DNA from: CAYYYP01 sp964475985
Lineage (GTDB): Bacteria; Bdellovibrionota; UBA1018; CAYHWW01
Direction of reading: 5' to 3'
Length of the DNA: 64,000 bases
Assembly: GCA_964475985.1 (NCBI GenBank)
Contig: CAYYYP010000006.1
Location: forward strand, 1-64,000
Both the position numbers and the translations under genes were made by a program. The notes under the pieces are model-generated. The model was not told the origin of the DNA. It ran no database searches and was given only the letters and a program-made list of their open reading frames with translations. Shown here one piece after another: positions 1 to 9,663 of the stretch (the first letter of the stretch is position 1; every line of letters starts with the position of its first letter).

Positions 1-3000
1 GCGGGCCCAAGTATTACCGGAAATGAATTTGGCTGGGTGCTTCAGCGGGAAATCGCTGCCCATTTAAAGAAGCTTGCGCCCCAGTTGCCGGGCACGGAAT
101 TGATTCCGATTCTAATTCTCATCGCCGCTGAACTTTTTCCGAACGAGCGGGATCAGCCGCCGCCGGCCTATACTGAATTCAGGGCCTACGGCCTTAGCCT
201 TGATCACATCATTGAGTACTTAACCAGCCGAATGCGTAACCAAGGCGTGGAGGCCCGAGTAGACCGTTGGCTTAGCTTTTACCTTGACCCCAGCAAACTC
301 TCTTCTTTCATTTTCTCCAATAATCACTTTTTTGAAAACAGTGAAGTTGCTTGGCCGCGTAGGCAAGGGAACGTACTTTTTCAAAGAATTATGGCGGTAC
401 TTTGGGATGAGATCCACGCCGCGTCGACGCCGGAAGCGAGTCACCGCATCATTGATTTTATCCTTGATCGCCTGGCGCCGCTTCTGAATCGGAAAGACTT
501 AAAGACTGAACATAGAAAGTTAGATGCGGTGCTGACGCAGTCCATGGAGCAATTGCGGTATCGTGAATTGCCGCAAAACCTTGCCGAATATTCCGACCGG
601 TTGGATTCCCATCAACTGACCCTTGAAGAACGGCAAACCAGCCTCTATGAGATGTTGCGCCAGGCTCGTACGCCGGCCGAACATGCGGAACTTTTGCCCT
701 ATATCCTGGCGTTAAATACGGCTTTTATTCCGCGAGGTGCGTTGGATGCCTACGAAAAAGCGCAGTTGATTGAGCACCCCCAAGTTAATAGGTATTTTTT
801 TGTTCGTTTCGGCGAATTATTCAGAGCAAGGCTCCCCATGATTTATGAAGGAGCGGTTGCCCTAAAAATGAATGAATTTGTAAAGGGTTTGAACTGGCCC
901 GACCAATTACTTAGGGGGCCAGAGAATGATGAACCCCATCCAGAAGTTAATAAACTATATTTTGCCCTGAGCAAGGCTCGTTCAAGAAGCGCGTTCCACC
1001 GCATGCAGATTTTATCTGGGCTAAAAAACGCACCTAAAAAATTAGGGTTTGGTGAGTTGGATATTTTTGAAGCGTTGCTTGATTCGCCCCATTTTGAAGC
1101 GATGCAGCCCAATGAGCGCACCTGGGTTTTAGAGCGCCTCCATGGAACGTTTGCCGTGAATGGCGACAATAGGGTCTGGCGCGCTCTCTACTTATTTTTT
1201 AGGGCTCACCGGCTTACGAATGAAGCTCGTCCCAAGGAACTTATTTCTATTTTGACCGATAGTAATAACATTCCAGCCGAGTGGGTTCAGCAGCACGGGG
1301 ATAACTATAAGGGTCCATCAACACAAATACTCTCACCGGCGCTACGGGATGCCTTTAAGGATGCGGTGCGGACTTTGATTGATACCCAAAGCTTTGCTTT
1401 GAATGAAACTACTTTGGGAAGAGCCGCGGTCCTTTTGGATACCTTGGACTCTGGGCGTAAGCTCACGCTTCAAACACTCGCTCCGCTCCAACGTTCGGGG
1501 GCACCGACGAGTATTGAAGAATTCGCAAGACGCAACGGTCAGTCCGTAAGCGGCCGCCCGCTCTTGGATGCCGAGATAGATGAAGCGCTGGGTGCTTTTA
1601 TACGACGAGCCCAAACGCCCGAGGAGTTCATATTAATTTTGCAGCAACTGCATGATCATTCCATTTACCCCAGTGCTGAACTGCGAAAATTAGTCACGTC
1701 CCATTTGGGCGATTTTTTTGAGGCAGCCCTTGCCACGAGAAATTTTAAGGTTCTTCATTTAAGGGAAGATCTTTGGCCCGGGTGGATGGAAATCTGGGCC
1801 GTAAATCACCGCACAACAATTTGGCGTCAGCAACGGGCGTTGCGGGACGCACGCTTACCGGGCCCGGAAGCGGCCATGCTTCTCTACTTTCTGCGGTCCA
1901 TTCGAACGGCTGAGAGAATTCCCATGGCAAATGACACGGCGGAATTAAAACAGGTTTGCCAAAGAATGACGGACCGGCAGGAATTCCTGCGCCTTTTAAA
2001 TGACCCTCTTTATTATGAACGCCTGATCGCAAATTTTAGTATGACTAAAAGCCTGAATGCAGATCCCATGACCCATTACCGTCGCTTTATGAAGGAATCA
2101 TGGATCATGGATGAAGATTTTGTCCGAGCGCTTTTAGCGAGCGATCATTTGTGGGTCCGTAGCGACGGAAGTGAAATGGGCCGTTTCATCAGTCAAAGCA
2201 CTGAAGTGGCAATGCATGCCCGCATTCAACTGCAAGCCCGGGACGCAAGGACATATGTCGAAAGGTTAAAGCAAGATTTAGAGCTGCTTAAAAACCACGA
2301 AGTCGATCGTCTCGTGGGTTTGAGTGGCTTTTCTGAACGTGAGGTTGAGGATGATGATGTTGGACCGGACCCATGGGACACCCGGTTTGGCCATCACATT
2401 AACGCATCAGATCCAGCAAGAATGAGTTTTATAAAACGACATAATTTAATAAACCAGGAGCTGGATTCCCGCCGGGAAAAATTAGGGCTGCTTCTTCAGG
2501 AAGAAGCACGGCTCGTGGTGGAGATTGCCCATATGGAATCTGCGGCCGAGGCGGTGAAACAATCTTCCCGCAGTGGGCCAGCTTATTCTTACCGACTTGA
2601 TTTATCGGAATCCATGCAAAGGTACATCATTTCACAAATGCAGGCGCAGGGCACTTACCCCACGTCACCTGACGAACAAATGCGGCTCACTTTGGCACTT
2701 GCCCGCAGGGGAGCTACCGCTTTCACCGATTCAGAACTTCACCGTTTAATCAGCCGTGAAGGCTTTCATAACGTAAACGCGCTTGCGGAAATTATGCAGG
2801 AGCATCTCATTTGGGATTTTGCCTACCGTAGGCAGGCCCATCTGAAACTTGAATCGTTGACCGGTGATCAGGCCCGTCGCATCCTGGAAATCCGTTCCAG
2901 GAACCCGGCCGCCCGTGCCGTGGCTATTTACCGGGAGATTGAATTCATCAAAAAAAGATTTCCGGAAGATAGTGAAGATCGGGCGGAACTGCTTGAGCAA

Positions 3001-4899
3001 CTTTCAGCCGATGTTGGCTCAACCCATGAGGAGGCTCGTGAAATTCATGCCTCTAAGCATGACGTTCAAGCAGACTCGGAAGCCTCTGGCTTAACACTTT
3101 TCACTTATCTGGAAAGCCGGCTCAGGACCTCCGAGGATAAGCTTGCTTTCATAAGATTTTTTCAAGGCAAAGGTATATTACCGGCACCTATCCGCGAAAT
3201 CGTTGAGCAGGGAATTGGCGAGGCTCGTCTCTTACGGCAGTTCCAGAACATTTCACCTGAGTTACGCGGAATATTCATGACCCATACTATTGGTCCGCCC
3301 TTTGGAATCATGATGCGCGAAGGTAGTACCGCCATTGAAGAAGACCAGGCCATGCGCATGCAGCTCATTGAGCTCATCGTGGGTGAGGCGGGCGAGTACA
3401 AGGAGGACGCGAAATATTTACTTGATGCATTGCTGTACGCCATCGAACGCACAGAACCTCACTCTAAGTACATGATAATGGGTTTCCTCCTGGGACAGGT
3501 GGGCAGGGTTGGGGGAAGCCTTGGTGAAAAATTAGTCGTGGCGTTGGGTGCTCTGGGTGGAACGGGCCAGAGTCTTGGACAAATTTTTGTGCAGAGACGC
3601 ATGTTTTCCGATGATGTGCTTAAATTCCTAGAGCGCTTGCAAGACAGCGGACGAATGCCACATCGGTTAGAAATTTTTGATCAGATTGCTGAGTTGCTTA
3701 ATGTCGTTAACGTAGATGACCTTTTGGAATTTCAGTCCACGGAGGGTTCAGGCACCGCACGAGTGATCATTAAAATTAAAGTGAAGAGTGAAGCGATCCT
3801 CGCGCGTTTGCACCGCATGGGTTTTGACTTAGGAGCCAACGGGGAAAACATCGTAGCTATGAAGTTTCTTCGCAAAGGGTTTAAGCGCTCAACCCAACGT
3901 GAGATTCAAAAAATGAACTTTTTCCTGGAGCATTTGGAAAGGCCAGAATCTCCGCCTAAATTCCGGCGGTTGCGGGGTCCGATTGAGGAATTGCAGCGAT
4001 CACTCTTGGTGCAAGGCGATTTAAGCCTGGAGGCCAAAGCCTTTGAGAAGATGCGCGAGCTCTATGAAAATCAGAATCAAGAAACCGCCGCAAACCTTGG
4101 ATTGATTTTTCGCGTGGTGCGGCCGGACAGCGAGGCGACTTCGGAAGATGAGTATGCCTATGAGGAATTAGCGGATGGCACTGGCTTGCGGGCACTTACG
4201 CGAAGCCTTCCGGAGCCAGAATTGCGTAGGATCATGAAATTCATTTATGACAAGGAGATCAGTATTCTGTTTGCGGAACCCGACGAGAATGGCCTCATTC
4301 ATTTTGAGGATGACCGGCATATGGGAAATTTCCGAGTGAATCTTTCGCGGAATCCGGTCGAAGTTTTAATTTTTGATTATCCGCTCATCGCAAGCATTAC
4401 TGCCCAGAAACGTGAGGCGGTGCTGAAGCTCCTTGGAATTTTAGAGCGAGCAAGTGAACTTCAATTGCGAGTGATCCCGCCCACTATGATGGAACTTATT
4501 CTGCAGGAATTTGAAAGGGTCATCGAAACCCCGGCGCTAATGGCGGACTCCTCGAAGAGAGAGGCCTTGCGGGCCTCCTTTAGGCAAACCTTAGATACTT
4601 TGAGTCTGCGAAGGCCAAGCGGGCAGCGCTCAGGGGTACACATGCTTTTGGATTTAGTTGCTGCTGGTTCCGGACAGGAAATTCCTACGGATTCTTCGGT
4701 TTATTCCTACCTTAAGGCCCTAGGGTATTTAGAGCGGTACGCGGAAGGGCAGGCAGAATACAAGGCACTTCTGCGAGGAAAGATTTCAAGTCTTTTTACT
4801 TCGACGGGAGAACCAACGGTATTGGATAGGTGCGCTGGAGCCTTGTCAGAAACTCTGAATTTTATTGGAACGAAAGTCGGACCCGGAGATGTAAATTAA
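1..4899 (+). CDS. Very large uncharacterised protein, 5' end outside the window
   Basis: The frame is open at the first base, so the true N-terminus lies to the left; the first internal start visible is a GTG at 37, with no convincing ribosome binding site. At least 1632 residues are present and I recognise no family. The protein is soluble-looking and strongly helical, rich in charged residues, with no obvious membrane span. Heptad-like charged stretches lie around 2220-2330 and 2440-2570. Any signal peptide would be outside the window. It ends 45 bp before a convergent CPBP protease gene. Long, helical orphan proteins of this type are frequent in predatory Bdellovibrionota, but no function can be assigned from what is seen. 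Confidence 0.85.
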   Translation, partial: AGPSITGNEFGWVLQREIAAHLKKLAPQLPGTELIPILILIAAELFPNERDQPPPAYTEFRAYGLSLDHIIEYLTSRMRNQGVEARVDRWLSFYLDPSKLSSFIFSNNHFFENSEVAWPRRQGNVLFQRIMAVLWDEIHAASTPEASHRIIDFILDRLAPLLNRKDLKTEHRKLDAVLTQSMEQLRYRELPQNLAEYSDRLDSHQLTLEERQTSLYEMLRQARTPAEHAELLPYILALNTAFIPRGALDAYEKAQLIEHPQVNRYFFVRFGELFRARLPMIYEGAVALKMNEFVKGLNWPDQLLRGPENDEPHPEVNKLYFALSKARSRSAFHRMQILSGLKNAPKKLGFGELDIFEALLDSPHFEAMQPNERTWVLERLHGTFAVNGDNRVWRALYLFFRAHRLTNEARPKELISILTDSNNIPAEWVQQHGDNYKGPSTQILSPALRDAFKDAVRTLIDTQSFALNETTLGRAAVLLDTLDSGRKLTLQTLAPLQRSGAPTSIEEFARRNGQSVSGRPLLDAEIDEALGAFIRRAQTPEEFILILQQLHDHSIYPSAELRKLVTSHLGDFFEAALATRNFKVLHLREDLWPGWMEIWAVNHRTTIWRQQRALRDARLPGPEAAMLLYFLRSIRTAERIPMANDTAELKQVCQRMTDRQEFLRLLNDPLYYERLIANFSMTKSLNADPMTHYRRFMKESWIMDEDFVRALLASDHLWVRSDGSEMGRFISQSTEVAMHARIQLQARDARTYVERLKQDLELLKNHEVDRLVGLSGFSEREVEDDDVGPDPWDTRFGHHINASDPARMSFIKRHNLINQELDSRREKLGLLLQEEARLVVEIAHMESAAEAVKQSSRSGPAYSYRLDLSESMQRYIISQMQAQGTYPTSPDEQMRLTLALARRGATAFTDSELHRLISREGFHNVNALAEIMQEHLIWDFAYRRQAHLKLESLTGDQARRILEIRSRNPAARAVAIYREIEFIKKRFPEDSEDRAELLEQLSADVGSTHEEAREIHASKHDVQADSEASGLTLFTYLESRLRTSEDKLAFIRFFQGKGILPAPIREIVEQGIGEARLLRQFQNISPELRGIFMTHTIGPPFGIMMREGSTAIEEDQAMRMQLIELIVGEAGEYKEDAKYLLDALLYAIERTEPHSKYMIMGFLLGQVGRVGGSLGEKLVVALGALGGTGQSLGQIFVQRRMFSDDVLKFLERLQDSGRMPHRLEIFDQIAELLNVVNVDDLLEFQSTEGSGTARVIIKIKVKSEAILARLHRMGFDLGANGENIVAMKFLRKGFKRSTQREIQKMNFFLEHLERPESPPKFRRLRGPIEELQRSLLVQGDLSLEAKAFEKMRELYENQNQETAANLGLIFRVVRPDSEATSEDEYAYEELADGTGLRALTRSLPEPELRRIMKFIYDKEISILFAEPDENGLIHFEDDRHMGNFRVNLSRNPVEVLIFDYPLIASITAQKREAVLKLLGILERASELQLRVIPPTMMELILQEFERVIETPALMADSSKREALRASFRQTLDTLSLRRPSGQRSGVHMLLDLVAAGSGQEIPTDSSVYSYLKALGYLERYAEGQAEYKALLRGKISSLFTSTGEPTVLDRCAGALSETLNFIGTKVGPGDVN

Positions 4900-4944
4900 A
4901 CGCAAACTCGGCGAGCCTCGGTTTCAGTGAGCACAATTTATTTT

Positions 4945-5721
4945 CTACCAATTCCACTTAAGGCCACCCGTGGCTCCGGAGATTTGGCCCTTGGGATCCA
5001 CCAACACATCCCACCACGCGTGAGCAAAAATGCTTTTTCTTAAATCAAAACGATTGCGATAGGTTTGCCATGACATAATGAGTCCAAAGGCCGTACGAAA
5101 GGCCAAGGTCGCAGGTTTTATTTCCACACTTCCGCCGGTGACATGGGCAAATGCAAAGAGCACCGAAGAGGTCACGGCGCCGACGGGATAATTATTAAAG
5201 ACGTGGGAAAGTCCCGGGAAAAGAAAACCTCGAAAGAGTCCTTCTTCACCAAGGCCCACAAATCCATACATGATGACTTTCCCTGGGTTCCTTAATGCAG
5301 GATAACCTCGAGACGATCCGGCGATGGCGGCGATGCCTACGACCGGCGCTCCGATGGGATCAATGAGGTTGAGTGGATTGTAGGGTGCGATGCCATTTTC
5401 AAAAACGGAATATTTGGTGGAGTCCCTAGGCCCAGCGTCCCGGTAGGCGTCGTACATATTGTACATCCAAAGTGTAAAACCAATTTGTCTGCCGAGCCCG
5501 CCGCCACCTGGGTTTCCGATAAAGAGGCCAGCGCAAGTGACGAACCAAGCTAGGCCTTCCCAGTGGTTACCGTTAGCCACTTGGCCTAGCCCGGGCACGA
5601 TGCTGAGGAGGCCCGATGCTCCGGGCTCGGGCATGGCGTGGGATGGGTGGGGAAAGAGAAAGGCTGCCCACAGGGAGAGGAGAGTGATGAGGAAGTGGGT
5701 TCGCTTCGTTCGGTAGGGCAC
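4945..5721 (-). CDS. CPBP family intramembrane metalloprotease
   Basis: A 258-residue membrane protein with an N-terminal signal sequence (basic start, hydrophobic stretch, cleavage near SHA-MPEP) followed by several hydrophobic segments. The CPBP (CAAX protease and bacteriocin-processing) signature is visible: the EEGLFRG motif gives EExxxR, FAFAH gives FxxxH, and a third histidine lies in FAHAWWD near the C-terminus. These residues form the metal-binding site of glutamic-type intramembrane proteases. Substrate unknown; family members process prenylated peptides, bacteriocins or regulators. It is convergent with the giant gene and divergent from the secreted protein that starts near 5860, with no operon partner. 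Confidence 0.8.
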   Translation of the reverse strand: MPYRTKRTHFLITLLSLWAAFLFPHPSHAMPEPGASGLLSIVPGLGQVANGNHWEGLAWFVTCAGLFIGNPGGGGLGRQIGFTLWMYNMYDAYRDAGPRDSTKYSVFENGIAPYNPLNLIDPIGAPVVGIAAIAGSSRGYPALRNPGKVIMYGFVGLGEEGLFRGFLFPGLSHVFNNYPVGAVTSSVLFAFAHVTGGSVEIKPATLAFRTAFGLIMSWQTYRNRFDLRKSIFAHAWWDVLVDPKGQISGATGGLKWNW

Positions 5722-5859
5722 TCTGACGTAAACCTCTCTTGTTTATATTAGAGGATGGGGCCAGGGACGGCGAGGGCAGATCGAAGGGCGGAATTTATTG
5801 CCGGCTTTCGCTTGGAGGTGAGCTTTGGCTCGCGCACTGGGCGACCGAGAAAGAATGGT

Positions 5860-7803
5860 ATGGGTTTAAGGGTTTGGGATAAAAACCGCGCGAGAAAGTT
5901 TTTACTGCTGCTGGGCTGTATGCTGGCTCAGTTTTGCGGTGGGTGGGCGCATGGTGGATTTGATTATAACGAAATTCGCGCCCGCATAAACCGGCCACGC
6001 AATTTTGAGAACAATGTTGCATGGCTCGCCGAGAATGCCGATAAGGCAGAAGCGATTGATATTCTGTTACGACTTTTGGACGACCCGGCGTCCGTAAAAA
6101 ATGCGGCCCGTCTTCTTTCGGTTGGAATGCCTTGGCGACACCCCACCCACGGGCAGTTTGGACAAACGATTGGTAGTCGTTTGCTCGAAGTGTTTAGGGA
6201 CGGCGATCCGGACAGCCAAAAATACCGGGAAATTATCGACATATTTTCTTACTACTTTACCCGTCCAGATGTGGCGCAGTCTCTGTCGCTATCCGTTCAT
6301 CGGAGTCTTCGGTTGCACCAGGTAGCAAATGAAGAGCGGCGTTGGGGCCAACGATTTTCTTACGATCCAAAAGTCGCGCAGTATCATTTTGATCATCCCG
6401 ATGAAATAGATGTGGCGGCGCACGAATCGAAAATTGGTTATCGGCACTCAACCTATCTTGCTATGATGGCCATGGTCGGTATTCAGTCAGGCAATAGCGC
6501 TTTCGATTCCCTCCGTGAAGTCATCGCACACGCGCTAAATGCAATGGATCCTTACCAAGACCTAGTTCACGGACTCTTTGATCTCACTACGCCGTACTTT
6601 GAGCCGGCCAAAAATAGTCCCGTGGGACATGCCGCGGCCGCGGCCAATACTTTACTTTCGAACTTCGTGAATCATCCCGAAGCTGCTCTGGCCATGCTTT
6701 CGGATCTCACCTCACGAACCGAAGGGCTACTTCGTGAAGCGATTACACCAACTAGTCATTGGCAGCGGGCATTAGGCACGCTTGAAATAGCCATGCGCAC
6801 GATAGAGCAAAATTATACTGATGCAACTACGAGACAACTTGTCGCCCAAAAAACCGCGACTTCCATCGTGGATCTTTTAACCCGCAATGACCTCCGAGAG
6901 CCTGAGATTACGCGAGCAGCCTTGCGGATCGCCATCGCCATGTTTACCCACGATTTACATGAGGTGAAGCCTGAAACCTTAAGCCGAATTTCTGAGTTGT
7001 TGGCACCTACCATTGCATCCTACAAAAGTTTACCTTCGCGCGCGGCAGCTCAGGCAACACATTATCGTGAAGCAGTAGCGAGCGTGCCCGAAGCGCATAG
7101 GGCCGCCATCGCCGCCATGGATGGTTTAGTAACGCGTGGGAATATTTTAAATCGAGTGAACCTTTCCGTAATTGACCATGATGAGGCCGAACAACTACGA
7201 CTCATCGAAAATATTGAAACGCATTTACGACTGCCCGAGAGTCTACAGCAAAGCCTTTTCCCTGAAAGCCTTACTGAGGCGCTTTCGGTTTTAGCCACCA
7301 TTCAAAATCCGAGTCGAGCGCTCATGGAACGAGTGCTTGGTCTGCTGACGGCAGTTGGAAGCGCGGGCCATTTTGCCCAGTCGTCCTGGCCTGCACAACG
7401 AATCATCGAAGCGCGAAAATTGTTCACTCGCACGAATCCTGCGCGCCAAAAAAATTCTCAAAGCGCAGCATCGGTTGCATTTCGTTTTAATGCGCAACAG
7501 GCCAGGAACTTACTAAACACTTTCGCAACCTACGCCGATGGAATACTTGCGATGACCGGACGTTATCAATCAAGGGCGACCTTAGGAATTCCTGACGGAC
7601 GTACGGGAGTAAGGGTCGGGGCTGAAGGAACCGTGGACGGTGGAACGGTGGGAGATTCAGAGTTGGCGGACGGTAGAGAAAGTGGAGCAGTGGGGGACGG
7701 CGCATCACGTAAACCGGTAGCGCATTCCGTCGCGCCCAACGAGGGCGATCTGGATATGGAATGTTACGTGCGGGCTCTGAAAGGAATCGGCCGTCAAAAA
7801 TGA
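5860..7803 (+). CDS. Secreted protein of unknown function with glycine-rich tail
   Basis: I chose the ATG at 5860 because a basic n-region and hydrophobic core ending in GGWAHG follow it at once, a typical signal peptide, and AGAAAG lies just upstream; an in-frame ATG at 5755 would add a 35-residue Arg/Gly-rich leader without signal character. The mature protein (about 620 residues) is helical and repetitive in feel, like HEAT/ARM solenoids, but no domain is recognised. The last 60 residues turn into a Gly/Val/Asp-rich low-complexity tail encoded by G-rich DNA, which runs into the degenerate repeat array that follows. The tail may therefore be read-through into repeat DNA. Probably periplasmic or exported. 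Confidence 0.7.
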   Translation: MGLRVWDKNRARKFLLLLGCMLAQFCGGWAHGGFDYNEIRARINRPRNFENNVAWLAENADKAEAIDILLRLLDDPASVKNAARLLSVGMPWRHPTHGQFGQTIGSRLLEVFRDGDPDSQKYREIIDIFSYYFTRPDVAQSLSLSVHRSLRLHQVANEERRWGQRFSYDPKVAQYHFDHPDEIDVAAHESKIGYRHSTYLAMMAMVGIQSGNSAFDSLREVIAHALNAMDPYQDLVHGLFDLTTPYFEPAKNSPVGHAAAAANTLLSNFVNHPEAALAMLSDLTSRTEGLLREAITPTSHWQRALGTLEIAMRTIEQNYTDATTRQLVAQKTATSIVDLLTRNDLREPEITRAALRIAIAMFTHDLHEVKPETLSRISELLAPTIASYKSLPSRAAAQATHYREAVASVPEAHRAAIAAMDGLVTRGNILNRVNLSVIDHDEAEQLRLIENIETHLRLPESLQQSLFPESLTEALSVLATIQNPSRALMERVLGLLTAVGSAGHFAQSSWPAQRIIEARKLFTRTNPARQKNSQSAASVAFRFNAQQARNLLNTFATYADGILAMTGRYQSRATLGIPDGRTGVRVGAEGTVDGGTVGDSELADGRESGAVGDGASRKPVAHSVAPNEGDLDMECYVRALKGIGRQK

Positions 7804-7822
7804 AAGTAGAATCCCGTAGGGG

Positions 7823-8105
7823 GAAGTAAGTATCAGAATTTGAAGTGGGCCTTAAAACGGCATGTGGACTTCAGGATTAAAGTGGGCCGCAGAGCGGTAT
7901 GCGTGTGGCAGAACAAAGCAGGCATCAGAGCGGCATTCAGGCCTCTGAAATGAACTCGGCTGCCATTACGGTAAGTAAGGCCAAAACGCGAAGTGGGCGT
8001 CAGGACATGAAGTAAGCGTCAGAACAAAGTAGGATTTAGAGCGACACGCGTACGTCAAAACATGAAATATCTCTCTACAATATGAAGTAGGCGCCGCAGT
8101 GGCAT
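7823..8105 (+). repeat. Degenerate tandem repeat array (about 18-19 bp units)
   Basis: The non-coding stretch after 7803 is built from about eight to ten diverged copies of a unit close to AAGTRGGCRTCAGARCAT. Clear copies start near 7824, 7843, 7880, 7916, 7973, 7990, 8009, 8026 and 8083. Some are separated by an extra segment ending in CGGCATG, giving a longer period of 36-38 bp. No open frame runs through it. It lies directly upstream of a RAYT transposase gene, the typical neighbour of REP-type repeats. The copies are too diverged to be a CRISPR, and there is no constant repeat with unique spacers. Confidence 0.6.
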
Positions 8106-8126
8106 GAGCCGGCTTGTCTGATTCTT

Positions 8127-8139
8127 AACGGCGCCCGTT
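8127..8139 (+). repeat. REP-like short hairpin upstream of the RAYT gene
   Basis: AACGG-CGC-CCGTT forms a 5-bp stem with a 3-base loop, flanked by TT and AA that extend the symmetry. RAYT enzymes recognise short imperfect palindromes of this size, so it may be the local recognition hairpin. A TATAAT follows at 8140, so the hairpin could also affect promoter use. One copy only was noted, so the assignment is tentative. Confidence 0.35.
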
Positions 8140-8201
8140 TATAATCAAAAAATTCAAATTAAATCGCTTGAAATAATATTGCCCCGTGATATTTCACATA
8201 C

Positions 8202-8753
8202 GTGTCAAATAAAAAACCATCCCAACTTTCGTTTGATCTTGGCTCTGCCCAAACCCACCAAAGTAAAGGCATCCACGGCGGAGAGCACAGCCGTAAAGGC
8301 AAACGAAAATTAGCTAGGCCACTGTCGGCTAAACGACCACTTCACGTTGTTATGCGTTCGGCAAAAGCCCAGGGAAAACTATCCCTTCTAAAACAAGCTA
8401 AGGCCATTGACGCTATTCTCACGAGCATGGCTCACCGCTTTCACGTAAAAATCTATGAACGCGCTAACGCTGGAAATCACCTGCACTTACTCATTCGTGG
8501 CAAAACAAAGTCTGGGATCCAGAATTTCTTACGCTCCGTAACGGCCCTGATTGCAAGGCTTATGACTTGCGCAACGCGCGGCAACCCCCAAGGCAAGTTC
8601 TGGGATGCATTAGTTTTTACGCGGCTGCTTACCTGGGGGAGGGAGTTTCGCTCAGTGCTTTCCTATGTGCAGGAAAATACTTTTGAGGCCCTTGGGATTA
8701 CGGAGTATCGGCCTAGGCATGTGTCGCTCAAAGAGTTCATGGGGTTTGGGTGA
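8202..8753 (+). CDS. REP-associated tyrosine transposase (RAYT, Y1/HUH type)
   Basis: A 183-residue protein of the IS200-like Y1 transposase fold (Pfam Y1_Tnp). The metal-binding HUH motif is H93-L-H95 in GNHLHLLIRG, and the candidate nucleophile is Y155 in VLSYVQENT. The N-terminus (QLSFDL, then a basic Gly/Arg/Lys stretch and RPLHVVMRS) matches the style of the single-copy, domesticated RAYTs. The start is a GTG with no clear ribosome binding site. There are no IS200-type ends on both sides, so it does not look like an autonomous element. The degenerate repeat array and hairpin just upstream fit the known association of RAYTs with REP sequences. Confidence 0.8.
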   Translation: MSNKKPSQLSFDLGSAQTHQSKGIHGGEHSRKGKRKLARPLSAKRPLHVVMRSAKAQGKLSLLKQAKAIDAILTSMAHRFHVKIYERANAGNHLHLLIRGKTKSGIQNFLRSVTALIARLMTCATRGNPQGKFWDALVFTRLLTWGREFRSVLSYVQENTFEALGITEYRPRHVSLKEFMGFG

Positions 8754-8826
8754 GTGCACTCCCGGTTACGCATTACCCACTTCAAGTTAATTGACTTATA
8801 ACAAAAGCCCCGTCAAAAATATTTCT

Positions 8827-9075
8827 ATGATTTATGCAATATTGATTGGTTTATTAGTGGGAGCAGTAGCTAAGTTTTTAATGCCAGGTAAAGATCCAGG
8901 CGGAATCATTGTGACCATATTAATTGGCGTCGCAGGTTCAACGATTGCTCATTGGATAGGTTCCGCAGCCGGGATGTATCAACCTGGAGAACCCGTTGGA
9001 TTTGTTGCCGCGGTTATAGGTTCGATCATACTGCTAGTGGTCTATAGAATGATTATTGGACGTCGGGGAGTTTAG
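8827..9075 (+). CDS. GlsB/YeaQ/YmgE family membrane protein
   Basis: An 82-residue hydrophobic protein with three predicted membrane segments and the family pattern: Gly-rich first helix, KFLMPGKDPGG loop, and a second Gly-rich helix ending in a short basic tail (GRRGV). The family is called transglycosylase-associated and is induced by stress in enteric bacteria, but its molecular role is unknown. I chose the ATG at 8827 because it begins the first helix; a TTG at 8791 would add 12 polar residues. No strong ribosome binding site is visible. A rho-independent terminator follows, so it is likely a single-gene transcript. Confidence 0.8.
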   Translation: MIYAILIGLLVGAVAKFLMPGKDPGGIIVTILIGVAGSTIAHWIGSAAGMYQPGEPVGFVAAVIGSIILLVVYRMIIGRRGV

Positions 9076-9090
9076 TCTATTTTACTCTAG

Positions 9091-9124
9091 AGCTTTCAAA
9101 CCAGCATTCGTTTGAAAGCTTTAG
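9091..9124 (+). terminator. Rho-independent terminator after the GlsB-type gene
   Basis: AGCTTTCAAAC at 9091-9101 pairs perfectly with GTTTGAAAGCT at 9110-9120 around an 8-base loop, giving an 11-bp stem followed by TTTAG. The T tract is short, but the stem lies 15 bp after the stop codon, in the expected place. Confidence 0.65.
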
Positions 9125-9125
9125 T

Positions 9126-9650
9126 GCGCCCTATAACTACTACGTGACTAAGGCCGAATGCCATAATGGAGCGCGATGGCTCAGTGAGCTTGGAGATGAT
9201 GGCCCAAATGCGATGAGAAATTAGTTTGAATTCATTTGGTACCTACACTCATCCCGTTGCAATAGAGTAAAAAATTCAGATACGCCAGGATCACAAAATC
9301 AAAATTTCGTTCCGATTGTTGAAATCTTTATCTATACATCGTGAAAGCAGAGGCGAAAAATTTCAGTCGATCTTAATCACAGCGATCTTAGTTCTGCTGC
9401 CCTATGGAAAGTATTGTGCGACCGGTGATTTGGCACACGGGAAGTAGCTCCAAAGAAATCTATCGGAACGCCCACCTGTAAAACATAATTTGTTTTTGCC
9501 TGTGGTACGGTTCGAAGTGGCAAAACTGTCCCAAGTCCCAACATTTTGTCCCGAATTGAAAATGGTACGTTGGGTCGCACGTCTTAGGAAGTATTTAAAG
9601 CTAGCAGTCGTTTAAGCCGGTTGGTCTTTTTATTGCAGAACATTTCTTCA
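9126..9650. other. Gap of about 525 bp without a recognisable gene
   Basis: No coding frame with a ribosome binding site or family signature is seen here. The longest frame (minus strand, 9377-9580, 67 residues) has no start context and matches nothing I know; it could be a decayed gene fragment. The stretch presumably holds the sodB promoter near its right end, but I could not pick a clear -35/-10 pair. Confidence 0.4.
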
Positions 9651-9663
9651 GGGAGCACTACAT

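Noticed and set aside
7823..8105. CRISPR array
   Set aside because: Units are short, unequal and diverged, with no constant repeat and no cas genes nearby.
9377..9580. Minus-strand frame of 67 residues in the gap before sodB
   Set aside because: No start context, no ribosome binding site and no family features; treated as chance or a decayed remnant.
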